From Neobacillus rhizophilus (GTDB lineage: Bacteria > Bacillota > Bacilli > Bacillales > Cytobacillaceae): 64,000 nt of DNA. Shown here one piece after another: positions 42,274 to 52,041 of this stretch; positions within the stretch are counted from its first letter, which is position 1; each line of letters opens with the position of its first letter. The notes under the pieces are model-generated. The model did not search any database and was not told the DNA's origin. It was given only the letters and a program-made list of their open reading frames with translations. Both the position numbers and the translations under genes were made by a program. The stretch covers positions 372,001-436,000 of the forward strand of contig NZ_JAGYPF010000005.1 of assembly GCF_018343535.1 (NCBI RefSeq), in the 5' to 3' direction.

Positions 42274-43386
42274 TTGTCGAAATATCAGAAAAGAAATTTA
42301 AAGGCGGTGATTCCCATTGTTAGTTCAATTGAAATGTTAGCTGATAGAATTATTCGTGACGCTGCAAGAAACCAGGCAACTGACATTCACATAATTCCCA
42401 GGCAAAATGACACACTCGTTCAAATCCGGTTAACCAACAAACTCATTCCTCTATTATCCCTTCCAAAAGATGAATGCGACAAATTGATCTCCCATTTTAA
42501 ATTTAAAGCAAATATGGATATCGGCGAAAGAAGACGTCCGCAAAGCGGTGCAATTTTTTGTGAGGTTAACGGACAATTAATGGGGCTGAGGCTATCTACC
42601 CTACCATCGAATACACGCGAAAGCCTTGTCATCAGGCTATTACCCCAGCAGGAGCAAATCCCTTTTCATCAACTTTCCTTATTCCCTGCAATGACCAGAA
42701 AACTTCTAGCTTTATTAAAACATGCACACGGTTTAATAATTTTTACTGGGCCGACTGGCTCAGGGAAAACGACTACATTATATTCTCTTTTAAATGAAAC
42801 CGCCCACCTATTCCATCGCAATGTTATTACACTTGAAGACCCGATTGAAAAAAATTACGATTCCGTTCTGCAGGTACAAGTGAATGAAAAAGCTGGTGTC
42901 ACTTATGCGGCCGGCCTCAAAGCAATCTTAAGGCACGACCCGGACATCATAATGGTCGGGGAAATAAGGGACGCAGAAACAGCTAGGATTGCTGTACGCG
43001 CAGCTTTAACAGGGCATTTAGTGCTTTCAACGATGCACACTAGAGATGCGAAGGGAGCGGTGTTCCGCCTGCACGAATTTGGGGTGAATTGGCTGGAGGT
43101 TGAACAGACCTTAATTGCGGTGACTGCCCAAAGACTTGTTGAATTAACCTGTCCATTTTGCGAGGGTGAATGCACTCCATTTTGTTATTCGTATGGAAGG
43201 TGGAAGAGGGCGAGTGTGTTTGAGCTTTTGGCCGGGAAAAATTTGAATAACGCCATGAAAGCTGCAAAGGGAGAGAAGGTTGAAACCCATTATCGGGCAA
43301 TCCGGGATGTCATTAAAAAAGGGATTGCCTTAGGATTTATTCAGGAATCTGAATACGACAGGCTGGTTTATGATGAAGAATCATAA
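42274..43386 (+). CDS. comGA: Competence type II secretion/pilus ATPase ComGA
   Basis: Hexameric ATPase that powers assembly of the competence pseudopilus for DNA uptake. Walker A is GPTGSGKTT, the Asp box is TLEDPIE, Walker B is DIIMVGEIRDAETA, and the zinc-type CPFCEGEC is near the C-terminus. 370 residues. A TTG start is supported by AAGGAAGGG 8 bp upstream; it gives about 14 residues more than B. subtilis ComGA. First gene of the seven-gene comG operon. Overlaps comGB by 17 bp. Confidence 0.95.
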   Translation: MSKYQKRNLKAVIPIVSSIEMLADRIIRDAARNQATDIHIIPRQNDTLVQIRLTNKLIPLLSLPKDECDKLISHFKFKANMDIGERRRPQSGAIFCEVNGQLMGLRLSTLPSNTRESLVIRLLPQQEQIPFHQLSLFPAMTRKLLALLKHAHGLIIFTGPTGSGKTTTLYSLLNETAHLFHRNVITLEDPIEKNYDSVLQVQVNEKAGVTYAAGLKAILRHDPDIIMVGEIRDAETARIAVRAALTGHLVLSTMHTRDAKGAVFRLHEFGVNWLEVEQTLIAVTAQRLVELTCPFCEGECTPFCYSYGRWKRASVFELLAGKNLNNAMKAAKGEKVETHYRAIRDVIKKGIALGFIQESEYDRLVYDEES

Positions 43387-44404
43387 ATGGTCTGTAACTG
43401 AGCAAGCCAACTTCTTAAAACAAATTGGCGAGCTGTTGGCACGGGGATATCCAATTGCCGAAGCAATTGATTCCATAGCATTGTACTTGCCTCAGAAAAG
43501 AAAGGAGGAGTTATATCAATCATTAACAGTTTTAAAAAACGGGCTGCCGTTTCATGAGGTCCTTGAAAGGCTTGGCTTTCACAAGGATTTAACCGGTTTT
43601 GTTTACTTTGCTGAGCAACACGGGAGTTTTGCAGAAGCGCTGCTTGAGGGCAGCCGTCTCGCATTGTTAAAGGAGAAGGATCTGCATAAGCTTTTAAAAT
43701 TGCTTCAATATCCTGTATTGCTGCTTTTTATTACCGGGATTCTCTTCGTTTTCCTAGAGAATACATTGTTGCCAAGGTTTACAGAACTTTTCTCATCTCT
43801 TGGTTTGGAGGAAAATTTTTTTACTAAGGTCATCTATGCTTTTGATAAAATTTTCCCCATGGTCATTGGTGCTTTGCTTACATTCTTATTGGCAACAGCA
43901 ATTTATTATTATTTTATCTTCCGAAACTATCCCATTTTAAAGCAGCGAATGATGCTCGTGCGTCTGCCCTTTATCGGCAGAATCCTCAAATTGCTGTTTA
44001 CTCATTATTTCTCCATTCAATTAAGCTTCCTTTTATCTGGCGGAATTTCAGTTTCAGAGAGCTTGGGTCTCTTTGAGGAAAATAAAAGACAGCCTTTTTA
44101 CAGTGAACTTGGTAAAGAAATTAAGGCCAAGCTTGTAACGGGCGAAAAATTGGAAACCATATTGGCTTCGATGACTTTTTTTGACAAGGGTTTTCCGATG
44201 ATTATTAAACACGGCCAGGAAAATGGCAAATTGGAACAGGAATTGCTCTTTTTTAGCAAGCATTGTGTGATGAACCTGGAAGTACTAATTGAAAAAAGCC
44301 TAAGGACGATTCAGCCCATTCTTTATCTGTTTATCGGTTTATTAGTTGTTTCCATGTATTTAGCGATCCTTTTACCCATGTTTCATATGCTTGATGGAAT
44401 TTAA
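43370..44404 (+). CDS. comGB: Competence membrane platform protein ComGB
   Basis: Polytopic GspF/PilC-type platform protein of 344 residues. Two T2SSF domains each precede a hydrophobic segment. It has helices near LLLFITGILFVFLENTLL, ALLTFLLATAIYYYF and the C-terminal LYLFIGLLVVSMYLAILL. It couples the ComGA motor to pseudopilin addition. The start overlaps comGA. Two ATGs in tandem are possible starts. Confidence 0.94.
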   Translation: MMKNHKWSVTEQANFLKQIGELLARGYPIAEAIDSIALYLPQKRKEELYQSLTVLKNGLPFHEVLERLGFHKDLTGFVYFAEQHGSFAEALLEGSRLALLKEKDLHKLLKLLQYPVLLLFITGILFVFLENTLLPRFTELFSSLGLEENFFTKVIYAFDKIFPMVIGALLTFLLATAIYYYFIFRNYPILKQRMMLVRLPFIGRILKLLFTHYFSIQLSFLLSGGISVSESLGLFEENKRQPFYSELGKEIKAKLVTGEKLETILASMTFFDKGFPMIIKHGQENGKLEQELLFFSKHCVMNLEVLIEKSLRTIQPILYLFIGLLVVSMYLAILLPMFHMLDGI

Positions 44405-44428
44405 TTTTAAAAATGGAGGTTTAGGAAA

Positions 44429-44776
44429 ATGAAAAATATTAAAAGAAATAAACAGGCTGGTTTTACACTGATAGAAATGATGATTGTTATGCTCGTGATT
44501 TCTGTAATTTTAATTATTACAATTCCAAACGTCGCTAGACATAACGCAAATATAAAGACTAAGGGCTGTGAAGGCTTTCAGAAAATGGTCGAGGCTCAGG
44601 TACAGGCCTATGAAATGGAAAAAAATGAACCAGCGACAATTGAAAAACTAAAAAGTGCGGGATATTTAAAAGATGCCAAAGGATGCCCGGGGAAAGAAGT
44701 TGTGATTGAGGCTGATGGCACTGTTACATTGAAGGAAACCGAAACAAAAACGGCCGCAGACACCTCTACAAATTAA
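44429..44776 (+). CDS. comGC: Major competence pseudopilin ComGC
   Basis: 115-residue type IV prepilin. The short basic leader ends at QA-GFTLIEMM, the ComC prepilin peptidase site, with Glu+5 conserved, followed by a hydrophobic stalk helix. Two later cysteines (GCEGF and GCPGK) could form the stabilising disulfide known for ComGC. AATGGAGG precedes the ATG. Confidence 0.96.
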   Translation: MKNIKRNKQAGFTLIEMMIVMLVISVILIITIPNVARHNANIKTKGCEGFQKMVEAQVQAYEMEKNEPATIEKLKSAGYLKDAKGCPGKEVVIEADGTVTLKETETKTAADTSTN

Positions 44777-45216
44777 TGAAATACAATCAACAGGGATTCA
44801 CCTTAGCCGAGTCTCTAGTGGTCCTGTCCATCTTCATGATTTTGTCCTCGGTAACCGTTTTTTCGGTAAAGCCACAGCATACGCTGGTCGAGGATGAAGC
44901 CTTATTAACCCAATTAAAAGCGGATTTATTTTATGCCCAGTCCTATGCGATGTCCCATCAGCAGGAAGTGTCGGTCGTCATTTTACCTAACGAATCAAAA
45001 TACTCGCTTGTTTTGCGCTCTGACCAGCCGCATCTGCTCGACAGAAGCTACTCCTCAAGTTTTCATATCATCGAAGGTTCGATGCCCTTATATTTCAAAT
45101 TTCAGCCTGATGGAAATGTAAATAAATTTGGTTCTTTCTTCATAGAAACTGAGAAGAAGACTTATCGAATGACCATTTTAATTGGAAAAGGCCGGTTTTA
45201 TGTTACAGAGCAATAA
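44776..45216 (+). CDS. comGD: Minor pseudopilin ComGD
   Basis: 146-residue prepilin with processing site QQ-GFTLAESLVVL and a hydrophobic N-terminal helix. The start ATG shares one base with the comGC stop codon, so the two are translationally coupled. The globular part is beta-rich (YSLVLRSDQPHLLDRSY). Confidence 0.9.
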   Translation: MKYNQQGFTLAESLVVLSIFMILSSVTVFSVKPQHTLVEDEALLTQLKADLFYAQSYAMSHQQEVSVVILPNESKYSLVLRSDQPHLLDRSYSSSFHIIEGSMPLYFKFQPDGNVNKFGSFFIETEKKTYRMTILIGKGRFYVTEQ

Positions 45217-45532
45217 AGGGTTCTTTTTATTAGAATTGCTGCTGTCCTTATCAGCAATGTTTTTGATTTGTTTGGTTTTCATTCCGTTGGTCACGGATTT
45301 AAGAAAGCAATCCGTAAATTTGGAGATTGAGAAAAAGATGAGGCAGATCATGTATGAGGAACTGGAGGCAAAATTAATTGATAATCGGACATTTGCCAAT
45401 TATACATTGGTACAAAATGAGATTGGTTATCAAATTATTTGGAAGGACTCCTTCGGGCAAAAGGAGGTTTGCGTTAAAGTTGAAAAAACGTCCTTACATT
45501 TGGAAAATGAAATCTGTGGCAGTCTCGAATGA
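45200..45532 (+). CDS. comGE: Minor pseudopilin ComGE
   Basis: 110-residue prepilin-like protein with a leader MLQSNKGFFLLELLLSL, a weak match to the prepilin cleavage site. The ATG at 45200 fits the B. subtilis ComGE length and overlaps comGD by 17 bp. A TTG at 45182 would add six residues. Two cysteines lie near the C-terminus. Confidence 0.85.
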   Translation: MLQSNKGFFLLELLLSLSAMFLICLVFIPLVTDLRKQSVNLEIEKKMRQIMYEELEAKLIDNRTFANYTLVQNEIGYQIIWKDSFGQKEVCVKVEKTSLHLENEICGSLE

Positions 45533-45956
45533 AAAAGGTTTTACGCTCATTGAGGTAATGTTTTCGTTGGTGATTCTTTCAATTATTGTTTTTTATATGA
45601 CACCTCTCTTTCAACTTATTCTTGACAATAAGGAGAATCAATCCAGCCTTCAGGCAATGGAATGGGAGGTTTTCTGCAGCCAAATAAAAAAAGAAATCCG
45701 CTGGTCGACCAAGGCTGAGGTAGTTTCCAATCGGCTGATCTTAACAAAAGACGGAGAAACCATTTATTATGAAATTTACGGCAACAATTTAAGAAGACGG
45801 GTTAACTCGACGGGGCATGAAATCATCCTGCAGAATGTTTCTTGGCATTCGTTTGCTTTGGTGAATAATGCGGTAAAGGTAACGGTAAAGGATTTGAAAG
45901 GAATAGAGTATTCTGTTACCGCCTATTCTTTAATTGATTGGAATAAGAGCACATGA
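45507..45956 (+). CDS. comGF: Minor pseudopilin ComGF
   Basis: 149-residue protein with a clear prepilin site EK-GFTLIEVMFSLV and hydrophobic helix. It starts inside the end of comGE (26-bp overlap) with only a weak upstream site, so translation probably depends on comGE. The C-terminal half (GNNLRRRVNSTGHEIILQNV) matches the ComGF globular pattern. Confidence 0.86.
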   Translation: MKSVAVSNEKGFTLIEVMFSLVILSIIVFYMTPLFQLILDNKENQSSLQAMEWEVFCSQIKKEIRWSTKAEVVSNRLILTKDGETIYYEIYGNNLRRRVNSTGHEIILQNVSWHSFALVNNAVKVTVKDLKGIEYSVTAYSLIDWNKST

Positions 45957-46333
45957 AAAATAGCCAAAAAGGCTTCACTTATCCCCTTACATTATGTTTG
46001 TTGATCATTTTTCTGCTGTTTTTTTCAATCGAGGTGGAGAAGCTCCTGTCGGAGAGAAAGCTAGCGCACGAATCAGCCGTTATTTTGCAGGAAGAGTATT
46101 ATTTCTTGTCATCCGTAAAGAAATTCGAAAATCAGGCCCAGGTGTCAGGAACAATCCCATCTAAAGGAACGTTTGGATTTCAGAAGGGGAATATGGATTT
46201 TCTCGCCGATCCCCCGTCAGGATATGTCCAAAGAGTTTCCTTTACACTCCGGCTTCATTCAGGTGAATTGGTAAACGGGAAAGGATATTTTGACACGAGG
46301 TCAAAAAAGCTAATTAAATGGATTACTTATTGA
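45953..46333 (+). CDS. comGG: Minor pseudopilin ComGG
   Basis: 126-residue last gene of comG. The N-terminus QKGFTYPLTLCLLIIFLLF is hydrophobic but lacks the Glu+5 of true prepilins, as in other ComGG proteins. The ATG overlaps the comGF stop by 4 bp. Its body ends with GYFDTRSKKLIKWITY. Confidence 0.85.
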   Translation: MKNSQKGFTYPLTLCLLIIFLLFFSIEVEKLLSERKLAHESAVILQEEYYFLSSVKKFENQAQVSGTIPSKGTFGFQKGNMDFLADPPSGYVQRVSFTLRLHSGELVNGKGYFDTRSKKLIKWITY

Positions 46334-46389
46334 TTCGAAAGGATAAACCTTGGACATACTTGTAATGTAAGTTAAAGGCAGGTGTGTAC

Positions 46390-46587
46390 ATGAAAACGAA
46401 TGATTATGTAAAATATATGACGCAAACAATTGTCAAATATGCGGACCAGCCAAAGGACGAACGAAAACGTCAGCGCCTCGAGCGAAAACAGACCAAAGCA
46501 TCCTTCTGGTATCGCTGGTTTGGCATCCTTCCCTATATTGTGTATTCAGAGGTTAAGAGACGGAAAATGAAAGACAGTGGACTTTAA
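46390..46587 (+). CDS. yqzE: YqzE family protein
   Basis: 65-residue basic protein, MKTNDYVKYMTQTIVKY followed by an Arg/Lys-rich stretch and FWYRWFGILPYIVYSE. It matches YqzE, the small gene behind comG in Bacillus. GCAGGTG precedes the ATG at 46390. Function unknown. Confidence 0.9.
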   Translation: MKTNDYVKYMTQTIVKYADQPKDERKRQRLERKQTKASFWYRWFGILPYIVYSEVKRRKMKDSGL

Positions 46588-46634
46588 AAAGAAAACCCCC
46601 AAGTATAATTTCACGACTTGGGGTTTTCTTTTTA
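46585..46634. terminator. Bidirectional terminator between yqzE and yqhG
   Basis: A long stem AAAAAGAAAACCCC-CAAGT with ACTTGGGGTTTTCTTTTT around a 15-nt loop between convergent genes. Confidence 0.88.
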
Positions 46635-47423
46635 AATTGCTTTTTCTGTTAAGTAAAACAGCCCGCCATTGATAAAGGAAATATGAATTCGCGGCTCATA
46701 TTGATCCTTGAGTGCCTGTTTTTCTGTCTCATAGCTTTCGTTTTCATCTTCGATGTCCTCATAAAAATGATTCAGCAGTTCTAAATCCTTCTCCCAGCGT
46801 ATCTTTGCTTCATCGGCCCAGGTATGGTCATCATTTTCAATGACTGATTTTAAATAATTTTCAATTCGAATCATTCCGCTTTTTGGTTTAACCAGTGGTG
46901 ATAATGTAAACGAGTAATCAGGGATTTTCGGCGTTAACGAAATTTTAAGCAGGTAATTATGAAAATCCTCCACCATTTTCCCGTTAATAAGCTGAAGGCC
47001 GATTGACTTAAAAATATCGCGTTTACGGTCACATTGATAGGAGATTTTAACATTCATGCATAGCCATGGCAGCAAGGGAGTCTGGACGGCGGAGTTGCCG
47101 TGATTTTCATAAAGCCTTATATATCTGGCTAAATTTTTTGTAGACTCAAAAACTTGATGCAGGCGGGGCGAACCAAAATGGATGGTTTCCCCTCTGAGAT
47201 TTTCAGGTGCTGCTTTTTGGTTGGTGATGAGGGTCAATCTCATTGGATTCGGTATTCCGCCAGTTTTCTCTAAATAATGCCAGTAAAAGGGCCGATTCAT
47301 TAGTTCCTTATCCATTTCAATTGTTAGTTGGACATCTAAGTATCCAGGGTGATTGGTGACAATGGGACATTCATTTGCCATAAAATAATTTAAAAGAAAC
47401 TTATGAATTTCCTGCTGCTGCAT
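46632..47423 (-). CDS. yqhG: YqhG family protein
   Basis: 263-residue soluble protein beginning MQQQEIHKFLLNYFMANEC. It matches YqhG, a protein of unknown function always paired with the SNF2 helicase YqhH. It has repeated beta strands and an acidic region near residue 230 (YEDIEDENESYETEK). Its start overlaps the yqhH end by 23 bp, so the two are coupled and likely act together. Confidence 0.88.
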   Translation of the reverse strand: MQQQEIHKFLLNYFMANECPIVTNHPGYLDVQLTIEMDKELMNRPFYWHYLEKTGGIPNPMRLTLITNQKAAPENLRGETIHFGSPRLHQVFESTKNLARYIRLYENHGNSAVQTPLLPWLCMNVKISYQCDRKRDIFKSIGLQLINGKMVEDFHNYLLKISLTPKIPDYSFTLSPLVKPKSGMIRIENYLKSVIENDDHTWADEAKIRWEKDLELLNHFYEDIEDENESYETEKQALKDQYEPRIHISFINGGLFYLTEKAI

Positions 47424-49089
47424 GTGATTCTCCTTTTTTCATATTTTGTGCAAATTCAATCATTGATGATAAATTCTCCATTTTAATCCGCATTTCCCCT
47501 TCAGAGCAGGAGTCGCCAAAAATATCCATTATATGATCTTCAATATTTCCGAATTCTAGTTTTGTTAGAATATCATCAAGTTCTCCGATGACTTTTTCAA
47601 ATAAATCAATCTTTTCGTATAAAAGTTTTAAAATATGCTCTTCCACCGTATTTTTGATGGCAAAATTATAAATCATGACATCCTTTTCCTGACCGAGGCG
47701 GTGAATCCTTCCGATGCGTTGCTCCAGTCTCATCGGGTTCCACGGCAGATCAAAATTGATAATGTGGTTGCAAAATTGCAGGTTAATCCCTTCCCCGCCC
47801 GCTTCAGTAGCAATCAACACCTGGGCATGCTTTTGGAACAACTCGCGCATCCAGTCCTTTTTCCCGCGTTTAAAACCGCCTCGGAAAGGAACGGAGGAAA
47901 TTCCGTGCTGCTTTAAGTACCACTGTAAATATAATTGGGTAGCCCGGTATTCCGTGAAAATAATCACTTTATCATTTATTTTCTGAATTAATTCAAGGGC
48001 TTTTACTGCCTTGGAATTTTGCTCGACAGTCTCCACTTTTTTAATTAAAAAGTTGATTTGTTCTTGATAGGCCTGCGTGGGGTTTTCCTTTTTAAGAAGC
48101 ATGTTTTTTAAGGTATAGAAAACGGCCTCGCGGCTTGAGCATGCTTCACGCTGCAAAGTCATCACAGAAAAACTGCTCGTTTGAACCCAGTCTCCCTCAT
48201 TTTTAAGCTCTAAGATGGAGTCATACAGGTCGCGTTCCGATTTTGTAAATTCAATCGGTATCGTCTCCACATGCCGTTTCGTCCATTCGATTCCTGTATC
48301 GGCACGACGGTTGCGGATCATGACTTTATTGACTAGCTCTTTTAGATGCTGGTCATCATTTAAGGAACGGGAATCTCGTTTATATTTTTCGTAAAAGACA
48401 GTTTCATTCCCTAAGTGACCAGGCTTTAATAGGGATACGAGGTTAAAAATCTCCTCAATCCTATTTTGAATAGGTGTTGCCGTCAGCAATAAACAAAACT
48501 TCTTTTTTAAGTTTTGAACAAATTCGTAGTTTTTTGTTTTATTATTTTTTAATTTATGGGCTTCATCGATAATGATGAGGTCATAGTCTTGCTTGTAAAT
48601 AATCTCCCGATGCGGATTTCGTTTCGCCGTATCGATGGAGGAAACAACGACATCACATTGTTCCCAAACATAGCTTTTTCTTTGAGTGACAGCCGGTATA
48701 TAAAATTTGCTATTTAATTCCTGTGCCCACTGGGTGACTAAGGAGGCGGGAACAAGAATTAACACTTTTTTCACTAATCCGCGAATCATGTATTCTTTTA
48801 AAATTAACCCAGCTTCGATAGTCTTTCCGAGACCCACTTCATCCGCAAGGATGGCCTTTCCGTTCATGTTTTCAACCACCTGCTTGGCCGTTTCAAGCTG
48901 ATGGGGGAGAGGCGTCAAATTTGGCAGATGCTTTGGAGCCTGCAGACCTTCGAATTCCGGGACCACCAAATGATTTTCAATATCGATGGCCAATTTAAAA
49001 AGCTCCCAATTTCCCCAGGGTCCATCATGATCAATTTTATGTAAAAAATCATCCTGCCAGGAGGAATCAAATTCAATTTCGACATTCAT
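47401..49089 (-). CDS. yqhH: SNF2-family DEAD/DEAH helicase YqhH
   Basis: 562-residue Swi2/Snf2-type ATPase of the RapA-like group. Motif I is ADEVGLGKTIEAG, motif II is IIIDEAHKLKNN, motif III LLLTATPIQN and motif VI QRIGRIHRLGQ. It likely remodels protein-nucleic acid complexes, with RNA polymerase the best-known target of related enzymes. A GGAGC-type site precedes the start. It is divergent from the gcv riboswitch leader. Confidence 0.93.
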   Translation of the reverse strand: MNVEIEFDSSWQDDFLHKIDHDGPWGNWELFKLAIDIENHLVVPEFEGLQAPKHLPNLTPLPHQLETAKQVVENMNGKAILADEVGLGKTIEAGLILKEYMIRGLVKKVLILVPASLVTQWAQELNSKFYIPAVTQRKSYVWEQCDVVVSSIDTAKRNPHREIIYKQDYDLIIIDEAHKLKNNKTKNYEFVQNLKKKFCLLLTATPIQNRIEEIFNLVSLLKPGHLGNETVFYEKYKRDSRSLNDDQHLKELVNKVMIRNRRADTGIEWTKRHVETIPIEFTKSERDLYDSILELKNEGDWVQTSSFSVMTLQREACSSREAVFYTLKNMLLKKENPTQAYQEQINFLIKKVETVEQNSKAVKALELIQKINDKVIIFTEYRATQLYLQWYLKQHGISSVPFRGGFKRGKKDWMRELFQKHAQVLIATEAGGEGINLQFCNHIINFDLPWNPMRLEQRIGRIHRLGQEKDVMIYNFAIKNTVEEHILKLLYEKIDLFEKVIGELDDILTKLEFGNIEDHIMDIFGDSCSEGEMRIKMENLSSMIEFAQNMKKGESHAAAGNS

Positions 49090-49255
49090 CCTTTTCAGCT
49101 CCTTTTTAAGATAAATTATTATTGCCCGATATGTTGTTTTAATGGTAGGATGATAATAGCTTTGAAAGTTTTAAATATTTAAATAAGGTAATCTATTTTT
49201 TAAGTATAATTAGTATGACCAAATTGGAAAATAATATTATAAGTGCGAATGAAAA

Positions 49256-49408
49256 CAAGGGGAGAGACTACTTTTTGTAGCGCCGAAGGAGCAAGCAGCT
49301 TATGTGAATCTCTCAGGCAAAAGAACTCTTGTTGGACGCAGCTCTGGAGAGTGCTGGATGATACCAGCCACCAAAGGGGACAGCCGATTTAGGTAAACTT
49401 TCAGGTGC
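49256..49408 (+). ncRNA. Tandem glycine riboswitch
   Basis: Two glycine aptamers in series. The first has GGAGAGAC, GCGCCGAAGGAGCAA and CTCTCAGGCAAAAGAAC. The second has CTCTGGAGAG, then CCACCAAAGGGGACAGCCG and AAACTTTCAGGTGCAA. This is the gcv leader known from B. subtilis. Glycine binding should prevent the downstream terminator and switch the operon on. Upstream, 49090-49255 is AT-rich with a TATAAT at 49205 but no good -35. Confidence 0.95.
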
Positions 49409-49409
49409 A

Positions 49410-49457
49410 AGGACAGAGACCTTCTTTACTGTTAAAGGGAGGTTTCTGTCCTTTTTT
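49410..49457 (+). terminator. Riboswitch-controlled terminator before gcvT
   Basis: GGACAGAGACCT pairs with AGGTTTCTGTCC and six T's follow, 110 bp before gcvT. It forms the expression platform of the glycine riboswitch. The rest of the leader (49458-49566) shows only the gcvT ribosome site. Confidence 0.88.
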
Positions 49458-49566
49458 GCACCTTTTTGTTGTATTTAGGAAAACGACAAGGAGTTTTCCT
49501 ATTTTTGTTAATTGGCAATAATTCATTTTTACAAATAATGAACATGTAGTAAATGAAGGGGGATTT

Positions 49567-50676
49567 ATGATGACGGAATTAAAACGCACTCCGCTGTTTG
49601 AAGTTTACAAGGAATACGGGGGAAAAACCATCGATTTTGGCGGCTGGGAGTTGCCTGTCCAGTTTTCAAGCATCAAGGATGAGCATGAAGCTGTCCGCAC
49701 GAAAGCCGGTTTATTCGATGTGTCCCATATGGGCGAAGTTGAGGTAAAGGGCCCAGACAGCCTCAATTATTTACAAAAATTGATGACAAATGACATTTCA
49801 AAAGTGAAAGACGGCGGGGCGCAATATACCGCGATGTGCTATGAAAACGGCGGAACTATTGACGACCTGCTTGTTTACAAGGTTGAAGACAATCATTATT
49901 TGCTAGTTGTCAACGCATCGAATATTGAAAAGGACTACAACTGGCTGGAGAAGCACCTTGAAGGAAATGTAACAATCGAAAACCTGTCTGAAACAATGGC
50001 ACAGCTTGCGCTTCAAGGCCCTCTTGCAGAAAAGGTATTACAGAAGCTAGCTCCACAGACGGATTTAAGCCAAATCGGCTTTTTTAAATTCCAGCAGGAA
50101 GTTGTTTTAAATGGGAAAAAAGCACTTGTATCTAGAACTGGTTATACAGGGGAAGACGGCTTTGAAGTATATTGTGATGCTGGTGATGTCGTCGAAATCT
50201 GGACAGCCATTCTGGAAGCCGGAAAAGACGAGGGAGTTATTCCTTGCGGCCTAGGTGCGCGCGACACACTTCGTTTTGAAGCAAACTTAGCGCTTTACGG
50301 CCAGGAATTATCACCGGAAATTTCCCCGCTTGAGGCAGGAATTGGCTTTGCGGTGAAATTGAATAAAGAGGCTGATTTTATTGGAAAAGAAGCTCTATTG
50401 AAACAAAAGGAAGCGGGTTTGTCCCGGAAGCTTGTTGGGATCGAGATGGTTGACCGGGGAATTCCGCGCCACGGCTATCCAGTTTACAAAGGGGAAGCGC
50501 TAATTGGTGAAGTTACCACCGGTACACAGTCCCCAACCTTAAAGAAAAACATCGGTCTTGCCCTCATTTCTTCCGAACATGCAGGACTTGATACCGAAGT
50601 GGAAGTTGAAATTCGCGGCAAACGTTTAAAAGCGAAAGTGGTTCCTACACCTTTTTATAAAAGAGAAAAGAAATAG
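49567..50676 (+). CDS. gcvT: Glycine cleavage system T protein (aminomethyltransferase)
   Basis: Transfers the methylene group from the aminomethyl-lipoyl arm of GcvH to tetrahydrofolate and releases ammonia. The folate/substrate region includes LFDVSHMGE and the acidic residue in LGARDTLRFEA. 369 residues. GAAGGGGG precedes two tandem ATGs. First gene of the riboswitch-controlled operon. Confidence 0.97.
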   Translation: MMTELKRTPLFEVYKEYGGKTIDFGGWELPVQFSSIKDEHEAVRTKAGLFDVSHMGEVEVKGPDSLNYLQKLMTNDISKVKDGGAQYTAMCYENGGTIDDLLVYKVEDNHYLLVVNASNIEKDYNWLEKHLEGNVTIENLSETMAQLALQGPLAEKVLQKLAPQTDLSQIGFFKFQQEVVLNGKKALVSRTGYTGEDGFEVYCDAGDVVEIWTAILEAGKDEGVIPCGLGARDTLRFEANLALYGQELSPEISPLEAGIGFAVKLNKEADFIGKEALLKQKEAGLSRKLVGIEMVDRGIPRHGYPVYKGEALIGEVTTGTQSPTLKKNIGLALISSEHAGLDTEVEVEIRGKRLKAKVVPTPFYKREKK

Positions 50677-50694
50677 CAGAAGGGAGCAAGGGTT

Positions 50695-52041
50695 ATGAAA
50701 CATCGCTATTTACCCATGACTGAACAAGATAAGCAGGCAATGCTGGAGACAATTGGAGTTTCCACTGTCGATGAACTATTCAGTGATATTCCTGAAAAGG
50801 TCCGATTTAAAGGTGAATACAATATTAAACCGGCAAAATCTGAAACAGCTTTGATGAAGGAACTTTTTCAGTTAGCAAGCCGGAATGCTGATTTAAAATC
50901 GAATGTGTCTTTCTTAGGTGCCGGAGTTTATGACCACTATATGCCGGTTATCGTTGACCATGTCATCTCAAGATCGGAGTTCTACACAGCCTATACACCT
51001 TACCAACCGGAGATCTCCCAAGGGGAACTGCAGGCGATTTTTGAATTCCAAACAATGATTTGTGAATTAACAGGAATGGATGTGGCCAACTCCTCGATGT
51101 ATGACGGTGGTACTGCACTTGCTGAAGCAGCAATGCTAAGTGCTGGTCACACTAAACGGAAAACCATCCTGGTTTCCAGTGCTGTTCACCCTGAATCCCG
51201 TGAGGTTCTGGAAACTTACGCAAAGGGTCAATACCTTGATGTGATTGAGGTTCCTGTGAAGGATGGAATTACTGATATTGAAGCCCTAAAAGGATTGGTA
51301 AATGCTGACGTAGCCGCAGTTGTCGTTCAATATCCAAACTTTTTAGGCCGAATTGAACCTTTAAAAGAGCTTGAAGAGATTATTCACGAAAATAAAGCAA
51401 TGTTTGTTGTTTCAAGCAATCCATTATCACTTGGAATTTTGACACCTCCAGGAAAATTTGGTGCAGATATTGTTGTCGGCGATGCCCAGCCGTTTGGAAT
51501 CCCGACTGCCTTTGGAGGTCCGCACTGTGGCTATTTTGCGGTTACGACCAAGCTAATGCGTAAAGTTCCCGGACGTCTTGTCGGCCAGACAACAGATGAC
51601 CAAGGCCGCCGCGGTTTTGTTTTAACACTGCAGGCACGTGAGCAGCATATCCGCCGTGATAAGGCGACTTCTAATATTTGCTCAAACCAAGCATTGAATG
51701 CCCTTGCTGCATCTGTTGCGATGACTGCCCTTGGAAAAAAAGGTGTCCGCGAAATAGCAGCAGCCAATTTACAAAAGGCTAATTATGCAAAAATTGCCTT
51801 TAAAGTAGCAGGGTTTGAAGTGGTTAATGATGGTCACTCCTTTAACGAGTTTGTTGTCAATTTAAATAAACCGGTAAAAGAGGTTAATCAGCAGCTGCTC
51901 CAAAAAGGAATCATAGGCGGTTATGATTTGGGCCGTGACTATCCTGTGCTTGCGGGCCATATGCTCATTTGCGTGACAGAGCAAAGAACGAAGGAAGAGA
52001 TCGATACATTAGTGAAAGAATTGGGGGATTTGCATGCATAA
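50695..52041 (+). CDS. gcvPA: Glycine dehydrogenase subunit 1 (GcvPA)
   Basis: N-terminal half of the P protein, which decarboxylates glycine and passes the aminomethyl group to GcvH. 448 residues with ANSSMYDGGTALAEA and FGGPHCGYFA typical of the split Gram-positive form. AGGGAGC precedes the ATG. It overlaps gcvPB by 8 bp, and the two form a heterotetramer. Confidence 0.97.
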   Translation: MKHRYLPMTEQDKQAMLETIGVSTVDELFSDIPEKVRFKGEYNIKPAKSETALMKELFQLASRNADLKSNVSFLGAGVYDHYMPVIVDHVISRSEFYTAYTPYQPEISQGELQAIFEFQTMICELTGMDVANSSMYDGGTALAEAAMLSAGHTKRKTILVSSAVHPESREVLETYAKGQYLDVIEVPVKDGITDIEALKGLVNADVAAVVVQYPNFLGRIEPLKELEEIIHENKAMFVVSSNPLSLGILTPPGKFGADIVVGDAQPFGIPTAFGGPHCGYFAVTTKLMRKVPGRLVGQTTDDQGRRGFVLTLQAREQHIRRDKATSNICSNQALNALAASVAMTALGKKGVREIAAANLQKANYAKIAFKVAGFEVVNDGHSFNEFVVNLNKPVKEVNQQLLQKGIIGGYDLGRDYPVLAGHMLICVTEQRTKEEIDTLVKELGDLHA